Counted from the first letter of the stretch, positions 21,166 through 29,468 are shown. The stretch is 64,000 nt of DNA from Streptomyces sp. NBC_00457 (GCF_036014015.1 NZ_CP107905.1:8122001-8186000); one strand, 5' to 3'. Numbers and translations are program-made. The notes: generated by a model from the sequence alone, not told the origin.

Positions 21166-21677
21166 TCCGGCTCCTCCAGTTCCTCCTGGCAGCGTTCCAA
21201 CCAGTCGAGGTCGGCCTGCAGATGCAGCATCGCGCCCTCGATCAGCAGGTGGGCGACACGGTTGTCCCGGTCCTCGGTGGAGGCCAGCCTCGACAGGCTG
21301 CGCATGGTGTTCAGATACTGGCGCCGCTGTTTGTTGATCAGCGCGATCTGGTCGGCCAGACCGGTCTGCGGGGCGAGCACGAGCTTCATGAAGAACTCGT
21401 CCCGCACCCGGGGCTCGTCCGCCGTCTCCTCGTACCAGGCGTGCAGCGCCTCGCGCCCGGCATCGGTGAGGTGGTAGATCTTCTTGTTCGGCCGGCTCGA
21501 CTGCTCGACCTCTTCGCCCTCGATCAGTCCCGTCTTCTCGAGGCGGCCGAGGGTGACGTAGATCTGGCCGATGTTCGGCTGAGGGTACGCGGAGCCCAGC
21601 AGTTGCTCAAGGTCCTGCTTGAGCTCGTAGCCGTGGGCCGGACCGCGCGCGAGGAGTGCCAGGAGCGGCAGGCGCAC
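21162..21677 (-). CDS. PadR family transcriptional regulator
   Basis: A 171-residue PadR regulator with the N-terminal winged helix (LPLLALLARGPAHGYELKQDL, PNIGQIYVTLGRLEKTGLI) and a C-terminal dimerisation helix region (PADR1-C type). PadR repressors usually control a nearby ABC exporter and release on binding its substrate; here it begins the operon containing the ATPase and permease. The GTG at 21677 is preceded by GGAGGAGAGGG. Autorepression is likely by analogy. Confidence 0.93.
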   Translation of the reverse strand: MRLPLLALLARGPAHGYELKQDLEQLLGSAYPQPNIGQIYVTLGRLEKTGLIEGEEVEQSSRPNKKIYHLTDAGREALHAWYEETADEPRVRDEFFMKLVLAPQTGLADQIALINKQRRQYLNTMRSLSRLASTEDRDNRVAHLLIEGAMLHLQADLDWLERCQEELEEPE

Positions 21678-21731
21678 TCGTCCCTCTCCTCCTCGCGTCC
21701 TTGTAATGTGCTGCAGACCCTAGTATCGCCC

Positions 21732-21746
21732 ATACCTAACAGGTAT
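21732..21746. promoter_or_regulatory. Palindromic operator candidate upstream of the sugar locus and padR
   Basis: ATACCT-AAC-AGGTAT is a perfect inverted repeat in the padR / solute-binding-protein intergenic region. A TATACA hexamer (21744-21749) next to it could be the -10 of the plus-strand promoter. The motif TACCTAACA recurs at 23194 and, inverted, at 23080, which ties it to the sugar locus more than to padR. Confidence 0.55.
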
Positions 21747-21802
21747 ACATGGCCTCTGACTCCGGGCGAAGAGGCCCGGTGCCGGTGCACAGGGAGGAAC
21801 CT

Positions 21803-23074
21803 ATGCGGTGGATACACGCCGCCGGTAGGGGCCTTCTCGTCCTCGTCGTGATCTTGACGGGGTATGTGGCCTCGGGTGCGCGGGCCGACGAGCCGGCCGC
21901 GGGCGACCGGGGGCCCCTGACCCTCGCCACCGCCGGAGACCTCACCGGATACCTCGGCCCTCTGCTGGCGGGATGGAACCGCACCCATCCCGACGAGAAG
22001 GTGACGCTCGTCGAGCTGCCGGACTCGGCCGACGAGACCCGAGCACAGATGATCACCGACCTGCGCGGCGGCGACCGCGGCCGCTTCGACGTCCTCAACA
22101 TCGACGTCGCCTGGACCTCCGAGTTCGCGGCGGCCGGCTGGATCCGCCCGCTGGAACCCGACCGCTTCCCGCTCGGCTCCTTCCTGCCCCCGGTCGTCGA
22201 CACGGCGACCTACGACGGGCGGCTGTACGCCGTCCCGTACGTCACCAACGCGGGGCTGCTGCTCTATCGCAAGGACGTCCTCGCGAGGGAGGGCCTGCCG
22301 CCGCCGCGCACCTGGACCGAGCTGGAACGGGTCGCGAAGACCGTCGCCCCGAAGTACGGACTCGACGGCTACGCCGGCCAGTTCCTGCCGTACGAGGGCC
22401 TGACCGTCAACGCGGCCGAGGCCGTGTACTCGGCCGGGGGCACGATCCTGGGCGACGAGGGCGAACGCGTCACCGTGAACTCGAACGCGGCCCGCGAGGG
22501 CATCGGGTTCCTCGCTCGCGGGGTGCGCGAGGGCTGGATTCCGCGGCGGGCGTTGACCTACAAGGAAGAGGAGTCCAAGCAGGCCTTCCTCGACGGCCGT
22601 CTGCTGTTCCTGCGCAACTGGCCCTACGCCTACGCCGCCGCGTCCGCCGCGGGATCCCCGCTGGCCGGGAAGGTCGGGGCCGTGCCCCTGCCCGGTCCCG
22701 ACGGGCCGGGCGCTAGCGTGCTCGGCGGCTCCAACCTGGCCGTCAGCACCCATGCGCGGCACCCCGACACGGCCGCGCGCCTGCTCGCGTACCTCACCAG
22801 CGAGCCCGTCCAGCGCCAGGTCCTCACGAACGGGGCGCTGCCGCCGGTGCGTGCGCATCTCTACGACGATCCGGCGCTCGTCCGGCGCTTTCCCTATCTG
22901 CCGATCCTGCGCGAGAGCGTGCTCACGGCCGCGCCGCGCCCCAAGAGCCCGCGCTACGACCAGGTCAGCCTGGCGGTGCAGGCGGCCGTGCAGGACGCGA
23001 TGACCGGGCGTGAGACGCCCGGGGGCGCGGTGCGGCGGATGGCGCGCGAGCTGGCGGCCATCTCCAGCCGCTAG
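21803..23074 (+). CDS. Extracellular solute-binding protein (sugar ABC type, first copy)
   Basis: A 423-residue cluster-1 solute-binding protein. It has a hydrophobic signal segment (GRGLLVLVVILTGYVASGARA) without a lipobox Cys, so it may be released or held by its uncleaved N-terminus. Typical lobes follow: FDVLNIDVAWTSEFAAAGWI, AVPYVTNAGLLLYRKDVL and GGSNLAVSTHARHPDTAARLL. It resembles trehalose/maltose binders (LpqY/ThuE-like), but the ligand is inferred only from the GH13 neighbour. The ATG at 21803 follows GGGAGG; an upstream start at 21749 has no such site. A second solute-binding gene at 25074 adjoins the permeases. Confidence 0.87.
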   Translation: MRWIHAAGRGLLVLVVILTGYVASGARADEPAAGDRGPLTLATAGDLTGYLGPLLAGWNRTHPDEKVTLVELPDSADETRAQMITDLRGGDRGRFDVLNIDVAWTSEFAAAGWIRPLEPDRFPLGSFLPPVVDTATYDGRLYAVPYVTNAGLLLYRKDVLAREGLPPPRTWTELERVAKTVAPKYGLDGYAGQFLPYEGLTVNAAEAVYSAGGTILGDEGERVTVNSNAAREGIGFLARGVREGWIPRRALTYKEEESKQAFLDGRLLFLRNWPYAYAAASAAGSPLAGKVGAVPLPGPDGPGASVLGGSNLAVSTHARHPDTAARLLAYLTSEPVQRQVLTNGALPPVRAHLYDDPALVRRFPYLPILRESVLTAAPRPKSPRYDQVSLAVQAAVQDAMTGRETPGGAVRRMARELAAISSR

Positions 23075-23075
23075 C

Positions 23076-23088
23076 TACCTGTTAGGTA
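23076..23088. promoter_or_regulatory. Second copy of the sugar-locus palindrome
   Basis: TACCT-GTT-AGGTA, the reverse complement of the 13-bp core at 21733-21745, begins one base after the stop of the first solute-binding gene. It probably marks a second operator of the same unidentified regulator. Confidence 0.5.
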
Positions 23089-23172
23089 ACGGCACCGTCT
23101 CACCTGACGGCTAGATGCCCCCATGTGTCCTTATTTGGTGAGCCAACTCGCCAGTATCCTTTGTTTCTTTCA

Positions 23173-23214
23173 TTGACACCTCTGCGATACACCTACCTAA
23201 CATGCATGCATGTT
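23173..23214 (+). promoter_or_regulatory. Promoter with overlapping palindrome for the GH13 gene
   Basis: TTGACA (23173-23178) and TAACAT (23198-23203) are separated by 19 bases. The -10 lies in TACCTAACA (23194-23202), the half-site of the two upstream palindromes, and overlaps a perfect 16-bp palindrome AACATGCATGCATGTT (23199-23214) that contains the start codon. Transcription would begin about at the ATG 23210. Confidence 0.5.
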
Positions 23215-25048
23215 GAGTAAGTACCGCCGCTGGTGGCGTGACGCGGTGATCTACCAGGTGTACGTCCGCAGCTTCCTGGACAGCACCGGTGACGGCATCG
23301 GCGATCTCGCGGGCGTCCGGGCCGGACTGCCGTATCTGAAGAAGCTCGGCGTCGACGGGATCTGGCTGAGCCCCTTCTACCCGTCGCCCCAGCACGACCA
23401 CGGCTACGACGTCGCCGACTACTGCGATGTCGACCCGCTCTTCGGCGACCTTGCCGAGTTCGACCTGCTGATGGCGACGGCCCGGCGGCTCGGCATCAAG
23501 GTGCTGCTCGACATCGTCCCCAACCACTGCTCCAGCGAGCACCCGTGGTTCCGTGAGGCACTCGCCGCCGGACCCGGCAGCGCGGCCCGCGCCCGCTTCC
23601 ACTTCGCCGACGGCCGTGGACCCGAGGGCGCCGAACCGCCCAACAACTGGCACTCCATGTTCGGCGGCCCGGCCTGGACCCGCGTCACCGAGGCGGACGG
23701 GCGGCCCGGCCAGTGGTACCTGCACATGTTCGCGCCCGAGCAGCCCGACTGGAACTGGCGCAACCGCGAGACCGGCGCGGAGTTCGACCGGATCCTGCGC
23801 TTCTGGCTGGACCGGGGCATCGACGGCTTCCGCATCGACGTGGCGGCCGGTCTCTTCAAGCACCCGGAGCTGCCCGACTCGGACGACCCGGAGGCCGACG
23901 CCCGTACCCGCGACTCGGTCAACCCGCTCGCCTGGAACCAGCCCGAGGTGCACGACGTGTGGCGGCACTGGCGGGCCGTGTGCGAGGAATACGCCGCCCG
24001 CGACGGCCGCGAACGGCTGCTGGTCGGCGAGGTGTCCGTCCCGACGGCCCGTGAGCACGCCGAGTACGTCCGCTCCGACGAACTCCACCAGGCCTTCTTC
24101 TTCGACCTGCTCAGCGCCCCGTGGGAGGCCGGCGCCTTCCGCAAGGTCATCTCCGAGGCGATGCAGGACATAGCCGGCACGGGTTCGACGGTCACCTGGG
24201 TCCTCAACAACCACGACCAGGTCCGCACCGTCACCCGCTACGGCGAACCGGCCACCGAAGGCAGCGGACCAGGGCCTGCGTCGGAAGTGGCGCCTGCCGC
24301 GCGACGCCTGGCACGCACTCTCGCCGCACCGGGCGAAAGCCCAAGTACGTCCAGTACGAGGGCTTCCGCCCGGCACGCCGAGAGTACGCACCAGACGCCG
24401 CCCGGCCCGCCCTTCGGGCGGACGACGCCACTTCCGACGCAGGCCCTGGGCGCCGCCCGCGCCCGCGCCGCCGCGCTGCTGATGCTGGCGCTGCCCGGAG
24501 CCGCGTACATCTACCAGGGCGAGGAGCTGGGCCTGCCGGAGGTCGTCGACCTGCCCGACGACGTGCTCACCGACCCGATCTTCCGCCGGACCGGCAGCCG
24601 GGCCCGGATCCGTGACGGCTGCCGGGTGCCGCTGCCCTGGTCGGGGCAGGCGTCGCCGTTCGGCTTCACCTCCGGGGTGGAGGGCGCCAAGCCGTGGCTG
24701 CCGCAGCCGGAGTGGTTCGCCGAGCACGCCACCGACCGGGCCCTCGCCGACACCCGCTCCTTCTGGCACCTGTACCGCGAGGGCCTCCAACTGCGCTCGT
24801 CCCTGCCCCAGTTGGGCGAGGGAACGCTGCGCTGGCTGGACACCCCGCCGGGCGTCCTCGCCTTTGCCCGCGGCGACGACCTGGTCTGCGCCGTCAACTT
24901 CACCACCGCGCCCGTGCCCGCGCCGGTCTCCGGCACCCCGCTGCTGTCCAGCGGGCCCTGCCCGGCGGCCGGGGTGCTGCCTGGCTCGACCACCGCCTGG
25001 TGGATCAGTGACCTCCCGGCACTTCCCCATCTCCTCCCCACCCTCTGA
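23210..25048 (+). CDS. GH13 alpha-glucosidase family protein with in-frame palindromic insertion
   Basis: A 612-residue GH13 enzyme expected to split alpha-1,4 or alpha-1,6 linked gluco-oligosaccharides. Catalytic residues are visible: nucleophile Asp210 in GFRIDVAAGL, acid/base Glu274 in LLVGEVSVP, and transition-state Asp336 in LNNHDQVR. The N-terminus WWRDAVIYQVYVRSFLD is canonical. Residues about 354-414 are Ser/Pro/Arg-rich and are encoded by a 181-bp palindromic element sitting between beta-strand 7 and the next helix (AARARAAALLMLALPGA). Activity may therefore be impaired. No ribosome site precedes ATG 23210, so the transcript may be leaderless. No signal peptide: cytoplasmic. Confidence 0.88.
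   Translation: MLSKYRRWWRDAVIYQVYVRSFLDSTGDGIGDLAGVRAGLPYLKKLGVDGIWLSPFYPSPQHDHGYDVADYCDVDPLFGDLAEFDLLMATARRLGIKVLLDIVPNHCSSEHPWFREALAAGPGSAARARFHFADGRGPEGAEPPNNWHSMFGGPAWTRVTEADGRPGQWYLHMFAPEQPDWNWRNRETGAEFDRILRFWLDRGIDGFRIDVAAGLFKHPELPDSDDPEADARTRDSVNPLAWNQPEVHDVWRHWRAVCEEYAARDGRERLLVGEVSVPTAREHAEYVRSDELHQAFFFDLLSAPWEAGAFRKVISEAMQDIAGTGSTVTWVLNNHDQVRTVTRYGEPATEGSGPGPASEVAPAARRLARTLAAPGESPSTSSTRASARHAESTHQTPPGPPFGRTTPLPTQALGAARARAAALLMLALPGAAYIYQGEELGLPEVVDLPDDVLTDPIFRRTGSRARIRDGCRVPLPWSGQASPFGFTSGVEGAKPWLPQPEWFAEHATDRALADTRSFWHLYREGLQLRSSLPQLGEGTLRWLDTPPGVLAFARGDDLVCAVNFTTAPVPAPVSGTPLLSSGPCPAAGVLPGSTTAWWISDLPALPHLLPTL
24269..24449. mobile_element. MITE-like palindromic element inside the GH13 gene
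   Basis: A perfect 24-bp inverted repeat (24269-24292, beginning CCAGGGCCTGCGTCGG; 24426-24449) encloses an imperfect 41-nt inverted repeat (24308-24348 with 24354-24394, about 32 of 41 paired, 5-nt loop). No transposase is encoded and no clear target duplication is seen. The 181 bp stays open in the host frame. It looks like a non-autonomous, structure-forming repeat; I believe similar elements recur in Streptomyces genomes, but that is memory, not a search. Confidence 0.7.
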
Positions 25049-25073
25049 CCCACCCTCTGAAGGGACATCAACG

Positions 25074-26399
25074 ATGATGCGACGACGTACCACCCTGCTC
25101 ACCGGCTGCATCGGCCTCGTACTGGCGCTCGGCGCCACCGCCTGTGGCGGCGGCCCGGTCACGGCGGGCGGCGGCGACAAGGCGCTCAGCGGCCAGACGG
25201 TCACCGTGGCCGGTGTCTGGTCCGGCAGTGAGCAGGAGAACTTCCAGAAGGTGCTCGACGCCTTCGGCGAGAAGACCGGCGCGAAGACCCAGTTCGTGTC
25301 CACCGGGGACAACGTCTCCACCGTCGTCGGCAGCAAGATCGAGGGCGGCAACGCCCCCGACGTCGTGATGGTCCCGCAGGTCGGCGTGCTCCAGCAGTTC
25401 GCGAAGGAAGGCTGGCTCAAGCAGCTGTCCAAGACGACCCAGAAGTCCGTCGGCGCCAACTACGCCGATGTCTGGAAGACGTACGGCAGCGTCGACGGCA
25501 CGCTGTACGGCCTGTATTTCAAGGCCGCCCACAAGTCGACCGTCTGGTACAGCCCCGACGCCCTCGCCCAGGCCGGCGTCGAGCCGCCGAAGACGTACGA
25601 CGAGATGCTGAAGGCCGGGCAGACCGTCTCCGATTCCGGTCTTGCCGCGTTCTCGGTCGCCGGGCAGGACGGCTGGACGCTCACCGACTGGTTCGAGAAC
25701 GTCTACCTGTCCCAGGCCGGACCCGAGAAGTACGACGCCCTGGCCGCCCACGAGCTGAAGTGGACCGACCCGACGGTGGTCGAGGCGCTCACCACGCTCG
25801 GCACGCTGTTCAAGGACAAGCAGCTGGTCGCGGGCGGGCAGAAGGGAGCCCTCAACACCGACTTCCCGGGCTCGGTGGAGAAGGTGTTCGGGCCGAAGCC
25901 CGAGGCCGGCATGGTCTACGAGGGCGACTTCGTGGCCGGGGTGGCCAAGGACCAGTTCGGCAAGCGCATCGGCGAGGACGCGAACTTCTTCCCGTTCCCG
26001 GCCGTCGAGGGCGGCACCGCACCGGTGGTCAGCGGCGGTGACGCGGCCGTCGTCCTCAAGGACGGCAAGAACGCCGAGGCCGGCATGAAGCTCCTGGAAT
26101 ACCTCGCGACCCCCGAAGCGGCGGCGGTGTGGGCCGACGCGGGCGGCTTCCTCTCCCCGAACAAGGGGCTCGACCTCGCCTCCTACGGCGACGCCGTCAC
26201 CCGGGCCACTGCCAAGTCCCTGGTCGGCGCGGGCGACTCGGTCCGCTTCGACATGTCCGACCAGGCACCGGCGGCGTTCGGCGGCACCAAGGGCGCCGGC
26301 GAGTGGAAGATCCTGCAGGACTTCCTGCGTGACCCCTCGGACCCGAAGGCGACCGCGGCCGAGCTGGAGAAGGCGGCGGCCAAGGCGTACGGGAACTGA
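25074..26399 (+). CDS. Sugar ABC transporter substrate-binding lipoprotein
   Basis: A 441-residue lipoprotein: signal peptide MMRRRTTLLTGCIGLVLALG with lipobox ATAC, then a cluster-1 (CUT1) sugar-binding fold (VTVAGVWSGSEQENFQKVL, NAPDVVMVPQVGVLQQFAKEG, LYGLYFKAAHKSTVWYSPDAL). It anchors to the outer face of the membrane and delivers substrate to the permeases that follow, 5 bases downstream. Ligand probably an alpha-glucoside (from the GH13 neighbour). The start at 25074 has GAAGGGA about 10 bases upstream and gives a standard lipoprotein N-terminus. No ATPase is encoded here; a shared MsiK-type ATPase elsewhere is the usual Streptomyces arrangement. Confidence 0.93.
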   Translation: MMRRRTTLLTGCIGLVLALGATACGGGPVTAGGGDKALSGQTVTVAGVWSGSEQENFQKVLDAFGEKTGAKTQFVSTGDNVSTVVGSKIEGGNAPDVVMVPQVGVLQQFAKEGWLKQLSKTTQKSVGANYADVWKTYGSVDGTLYGLYFKAAHKSTVWYSPDALAQAGVEPPKTYDEMLKAGQTVSDSGLAAFSVAGQDGWTLTDWFENVYLSQAGPEKYDALAAHELKWTDPTVVEALTTLGTLFKDKQLVAGGQKGALNTDFPGSVEKVFGPKPEAGMVYEGDFVAGVAKDQFGKRIGEDANFFPFPAVEGGTAPVVSGGDAAVVLKDGKNAEAGMKLLEYLATPEAAAVWADAGGFLSPNKGLDLASYGDAVTRATAKSLVGAGDSVRFDMSDQAPAAFGGTKGAGEWKILQDFLRDPSDPKATAAELEKAAAKAYGN

Positions 26400-26404
26400 C
26401 CGCC

Positions 26405-27763
26405 ATGACCGCGACCCTCGTGAAAGAGACGAGCCCTCCTCTTGCCGCCGGTGCCGGACGTGTCCGGCGCTCGCGGCGGCGGGGGCGGATCGTCGCCCTG
26501 CTGTTCGTCTTCCCCGCGCTGCTCCTGCTCGGCGCCCTCGTCGTCTACCCGGTGCTGTTCTCCGTCGGCCGCAGCTTCTTCGACGCGTCCGGGACACAGT
26601 TCGTCGGCGGCGACAACTACACCGAGATGTTCCGCGACCCGGCGACCCTCAAGGCCGTACGCAACACCGCGATCTGGGTCGTCGTGGCGCCGACGCTGCT
26701 GACCGGGCTGGGGCTGATCCTGGCCGTCCTGGTGGAGAAGGTCCGCTGGGCGACGGCGTTCAAACTGCTGCTGTTCATGCCGATGGCGGTGTCCTTCCTC
26801 GCCGCCGGCATCATCTTCCGGCTCGCCTACGACGAGGATCCCGACAAGGGCGTGCTGAACGCCGCGGTCGTCGGCGTCCACGACGCCTTCCAGGGCACGT
26901 CGTCGTATCCGACGGCCCGGGCGCGCGACGGCCAGGGGATGGCCAAGGAAGCGAGCGGGGCGTACCGGACGACCGCGGGCGTCTCGTCCGGAGACACGGT
27001 GGCGCTCGGCCTGGTCGGCGTGCTGCCCGGCGATGTGCCGGACGGCGCCGAGCCCGCGTACGCGGCGGCCGGGCAGAAGGCCGCCACCGGTGAGCTGCGC
27101 GGAGTCGTGTACCTGGACTTCACGCCCGGCGGGGGAGGGGAACAGGGGCGCGTCGACCGGCGGGAGAGCGGGCTGCCGGAGATGACGGTCGAGGCGCTGC
27201 GCGACGGGAAGACGGTCGGTACGACGACCACCGCGTCCGACGGCTCCTTCCGCTTCGAGGGGCTGCGCGAGGGCTCGTACACCGTGAAGCTGCCCGCCTC
27301 GAACTTCGCCCCGCCCTACGACGGCGTCTCCTGGCTCGGGCCCGCGCTCGTGACGCCCGCGATCATCGGGGCGTACCTGTGGATCTGGACCGGCTTCGCG
27401 ATGGTGCTGATCGGCGCGGGGCTGTCGACGCTGCCCCGGGACTCGCTGGAAGCGGCCCGGATGGACGGCGCGAACGAGTGGCAGATCTTCCGGAAGATCA
27501 CCGTGCCGCTGCTCGCACCGGTGCTGACGGTGGTGTTCGTGACCCTGGTGATCAACGTGATGAAGGTCTTCGACCTCGTCTACATCATCGCGCCCGGACC
27601 GGTGCAGGAGGACGCGACCGTCCTGGCGACGCAGATGTGGCTGGTGTCCTTCGGCGGGGGCAACGACCAGGGACTCGGCAGTGCGCTCGGCGTCCTGCTC
27701 CTGCTTCTGGTGATCCCCGCGATGGTCTTCAACGTCCGCCGTTTCCGAAGGAGTCAGCGATGA
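26405..27763 (+). CDS. Sugar ABC transporter permease with extracytoplasmic Ig-like insertion
   Basis: A 452-residue CUT1 permease (MalF/UgpA type), about 150 longer than usual. The N-terminal TM (IVALLFVFPALLLLGALVVY) and the C-terminal half with the EAA loop EAARMDGANEWQIFRKITV are normal. Between TM3 and the rest, about residues 140-300 form a hydrophilic insert ending in a carboxypeptidase-regulatory / SdrD-B-like beta domain (MTVEALRDGKTVG, ASDGSFRFEGLREGSYTVKL). By topology this loop should lie outside the membrane, where it could contact the binding protein or the wall. The 3' end overlaps the second permease by ATGA. Confidence 0.88.
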   Translation: MTATLVKETSPPLAAGAGRVRRSRRRGRIVALLFVFPALLLLGALVVYPVLFSVGRSFFDASGTQFVGGDNYTEMFRDPATLKAVRNTAIWVVVAPTLLTGLGLILAVLVEKVRWATAFKLLLFMPMAVSFLAAGIIFRLAYDEDPDKGVLNAAVVGVHDAFQGTSSYPTARARDGQGMAKEASGAYRTTAGVSSGDTVALGLVGVLPGDVPDGAEPAYAAAGQKAATGELRGVVYLDFTPGGGGEQGRVDRRESGLPEMTVEALRDGKTVGTTTTASDGSFRFEGLREGSYTVKLPASNFAPPYDGVSWLGPALVTPAIIGAYLWIWTGFAMVLIGAGLSTLPRDSLEAARMDGANEWQIFRKITVPLLAPVLTVVFVTLVINVMKVFDLVYIIAPGPVQEDATVLATQMWLVSFGGGNDQGLGSALGVLLLLLVIPAMVFNVRRFRRSQR

Positions 27764-28599
27764 ACGCCGTCCGACGGGGCCTGGGCAACAGCCTGGTCCA
27801 GGCCCTCCTCGTGGTGCTGGGCCTGATCTGGCTCACCCCGCTGGCCGGGCTGTTCCTGTCCTCGCTGCGGTCCGCCGAGGACACGGCGACGGGCGGCTGG
27901 TGGACGGTGTTCACCAGCCCCGGCCAGCTGTCCTTCGACAACTACTCCGCCCTGCTGGAGAACGCCGGCATCACGCAGGCCTTCTGGAACACCGTGCTGA
28001 TCTCGGTCCCGACCACGGCACTGGTCGTCGTCATCGCGGCACTCGCCGGATACGCCTTCGCCTGGCTGGACTTCCCCGGCCGCGAGCCGCTCTTCCTGCT
28101 GGTGGTCGCGCTGTTGGTGGTGCCGGTGCAGATCGGCCTGCTGCCGGTGGCCAAACTCTTCGGCCAGCTGGGCCTGTTCGGCACGATCCCGGGCGTCGTG
28201 CTCTTCCACGTGGCCTACGGGCTGCCGTTCGCCGTGTTCCTGCTGCGCAACTACTTCGCCGAGATACCGAAGGAGATGCTGGAGGCGGCTCGGATGGACG
28301 GCGGCAGCGAGTGGCGCATCTTCCTCCGCCTCGTCCTGCCGGTCGGCCGCCCGGCCGTCGCCAGCCTGGCCATCTTCCAGTTCCTCTGGGTCTGGAACGA
28401 CATGCTGGTCGCCCTGCTCTTCGCGGACAGCGCCTCCCAGCCGCTCACGGTGGAACTCCAGTCCCAGATACGGCAGTTCGGCAGCAACATCGACGTACTG
28501 GCACCGGGCGCCTTTGTCTCCCTGATCGTGCCGGTCGTGGTGTTCTTCGCGTTCCAGCGGCACTTCGTGCAGGGGGTGATGGCGGGGTCGGTCAAGTAA
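27760..28599 (+). CDS. Sugar ABC transporter permease (MalG type)
   Basis: A 279-residue CUT1 permease with six hydrophobic spans and the EAA motif EAARMDGGSEWRIFLRLVLP, where the ATPase docks. It ends RHFVQGVMAGSVK, the typical MalG-family C-terminus. GAAGGAG upstream and the ATGA overlap fix the start at 27760. It forms the channel with the permease at 26405. Confidence 0.93.
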   Translation: MNAVRRGLGNSLVQALLVVLGLIWLTPLAGLFLSSLRSAEDTATGGWWTVFTSPGQLSFDNYSALLENAGITQAFWNTVLISVPTTALVVVIAALAGYAFAWLDFPGREPLFLLVVALLVVPVQIGLLPVAKLFGQLGLFGTIPGVVLFHVAYGLPFAVFLLRNYFAEIPKEMLEAARMDGGSEWRIFLRLVLPVGRPAVASLAIFQFLWVWNDMLVALLFADSASQPLTVELQSQIRQFGSNIDVLAPGAFVSLIVPVVVFFAFQRHFVQGVMAGSVK

Positions 28600-28657
28600 C
28601 TTTGTGCGATTCCCGTTCGGGTGCCCTAGTCTCTCGCTGACTCAGGGGAGGCAAGGG

Positions 28658-29383
28658 GTGGGGAAGAGACGTGCGGCCACCGCCGTGGCGGCGACCGTGA
28701 TGGTGCTGGGGATGTCGCTCACGGGGTGCGGTCGACAGGCGCCCTACGGCAGCCTCGACGAGGTGCCGGAGAAGCTGGCCGCAGACGGTACGACCGTCGT
28801 GGTCGGGGATCCGTCAGCCGTCGTGACGGTCCATCTGTACGAGGATCCGCGCTGCCCGGTGTGCGAGGAGTTCGAAACCACCGGCGGCGGCCCGGAGTTG
28901 CGGAAGGCCACCCTGGCGCGGGATGCGGCGACCGAGTACACCCTCGCGTCCTTCCTCGACGACCGGGTCGGCGGCAGCGGATCGAAGAAGGCGGTCAACG
29001 CGTTGCGGGCCGCCTTGGAGGAGGGCAAGTTCGCCGAGTATCACGAGGTGCTCTACACCCATCAGCCCGAAGAGGCCGTCGACGGCTTCACCGACGCCTA
29101 TCTGCTCGAACTGGCCGACCAAGTCGACGGATTGCGCGGCCCGGCCTTCGATTCCGCCGTCAAGACCATGAAGTACCGCGCCTTCGTGACCGCCTCCGAG
29201 AAGGCCTACGAGCGCGCGGGAGGCAAGAAGGAGCCCGAGGGTCCGGGCACGCCCACCGCCGTCGTCAACGACGTGCGCATTCCGGTGGATTACAACGGGC
29301 TGCTCTTCGACGCGTCGGCCTTCACCGGACTCCTGGAGCTGATCGGCGAAAGACCCGAGGAGTGGCAGGACTACGCGTTCTGA
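28658..29383 (+). CDS. DsbA-like thioredoxin-fold lipoprotein
   Basis: A 241-residue exported protein: signal segment AATAVAATVMVLGMSLTGC with lipobox LTGC, then a thioredoxin_4/DsbA fold with a CPVC redox motif in YEDPRCPVCEEFETT. It ends with the family pattern GTPTAVVNDVRIPVDYNGLLFD. It probably acts as a membrane-anchored thiol oxidoreductase or disulfide chaperone outside the cell. The GTG at 28658 has GGGGAGG 6 bases upstream; an upstream GTG at 28604 would add residues ahead of the signal peptide. A strong terminator follows. Confidence 0.87.
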   Translation: MGKRRAATAVAATVMVLGMSLTGCGRQAPYGSLDEVPEKLAADGTTVVVGDPSAVVTVHLYEDPRCPVCEEFETTGGGPELRKATLARDAATEYTLASFLDDRVGGSGSKKAVNALRAALEEGKFAEYHEVLYTHQPEEAVDGFTDAYLLELADQVDGLRGPAFDSAVKTMKYRAFVTASEKAYERAGGKKEPEGPGTPTAVVNDVRIPVDYNGLLFDASAFTGLLELIGERPEEWQDYAF

Positions 29384-29408
29384 TCCGAGAGGACAGCGTC
29401 CTCCGAGC

Positions 29409-29445
29409 GACGCCGGGCCCCGCCATCATGGCGGGGCCCGGCGTC
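29409..29445. terminator. Bidirectional terminator between DsbA-like gene and pgl
   Basis: Perfect 16-bp arms 29409-29424 and 29430-29445 (GACGCCGGGCCCCGCC and complement) with a 5-base loop, between convergent genes. Confidence 0.85.
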
Positions 29446-29468
29446 AACTTCCTTGAGCGGTACGGCCG

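Noticed and set aside
24231..24431. Minus-strand ORF of 66 codons overlapping the palindromic element in the GH13 gene
   Set aside because: It is the complement of the inserted repeat. Similar pseudo-proteins would arise wherever the element inserts, and it has no separate start signals.
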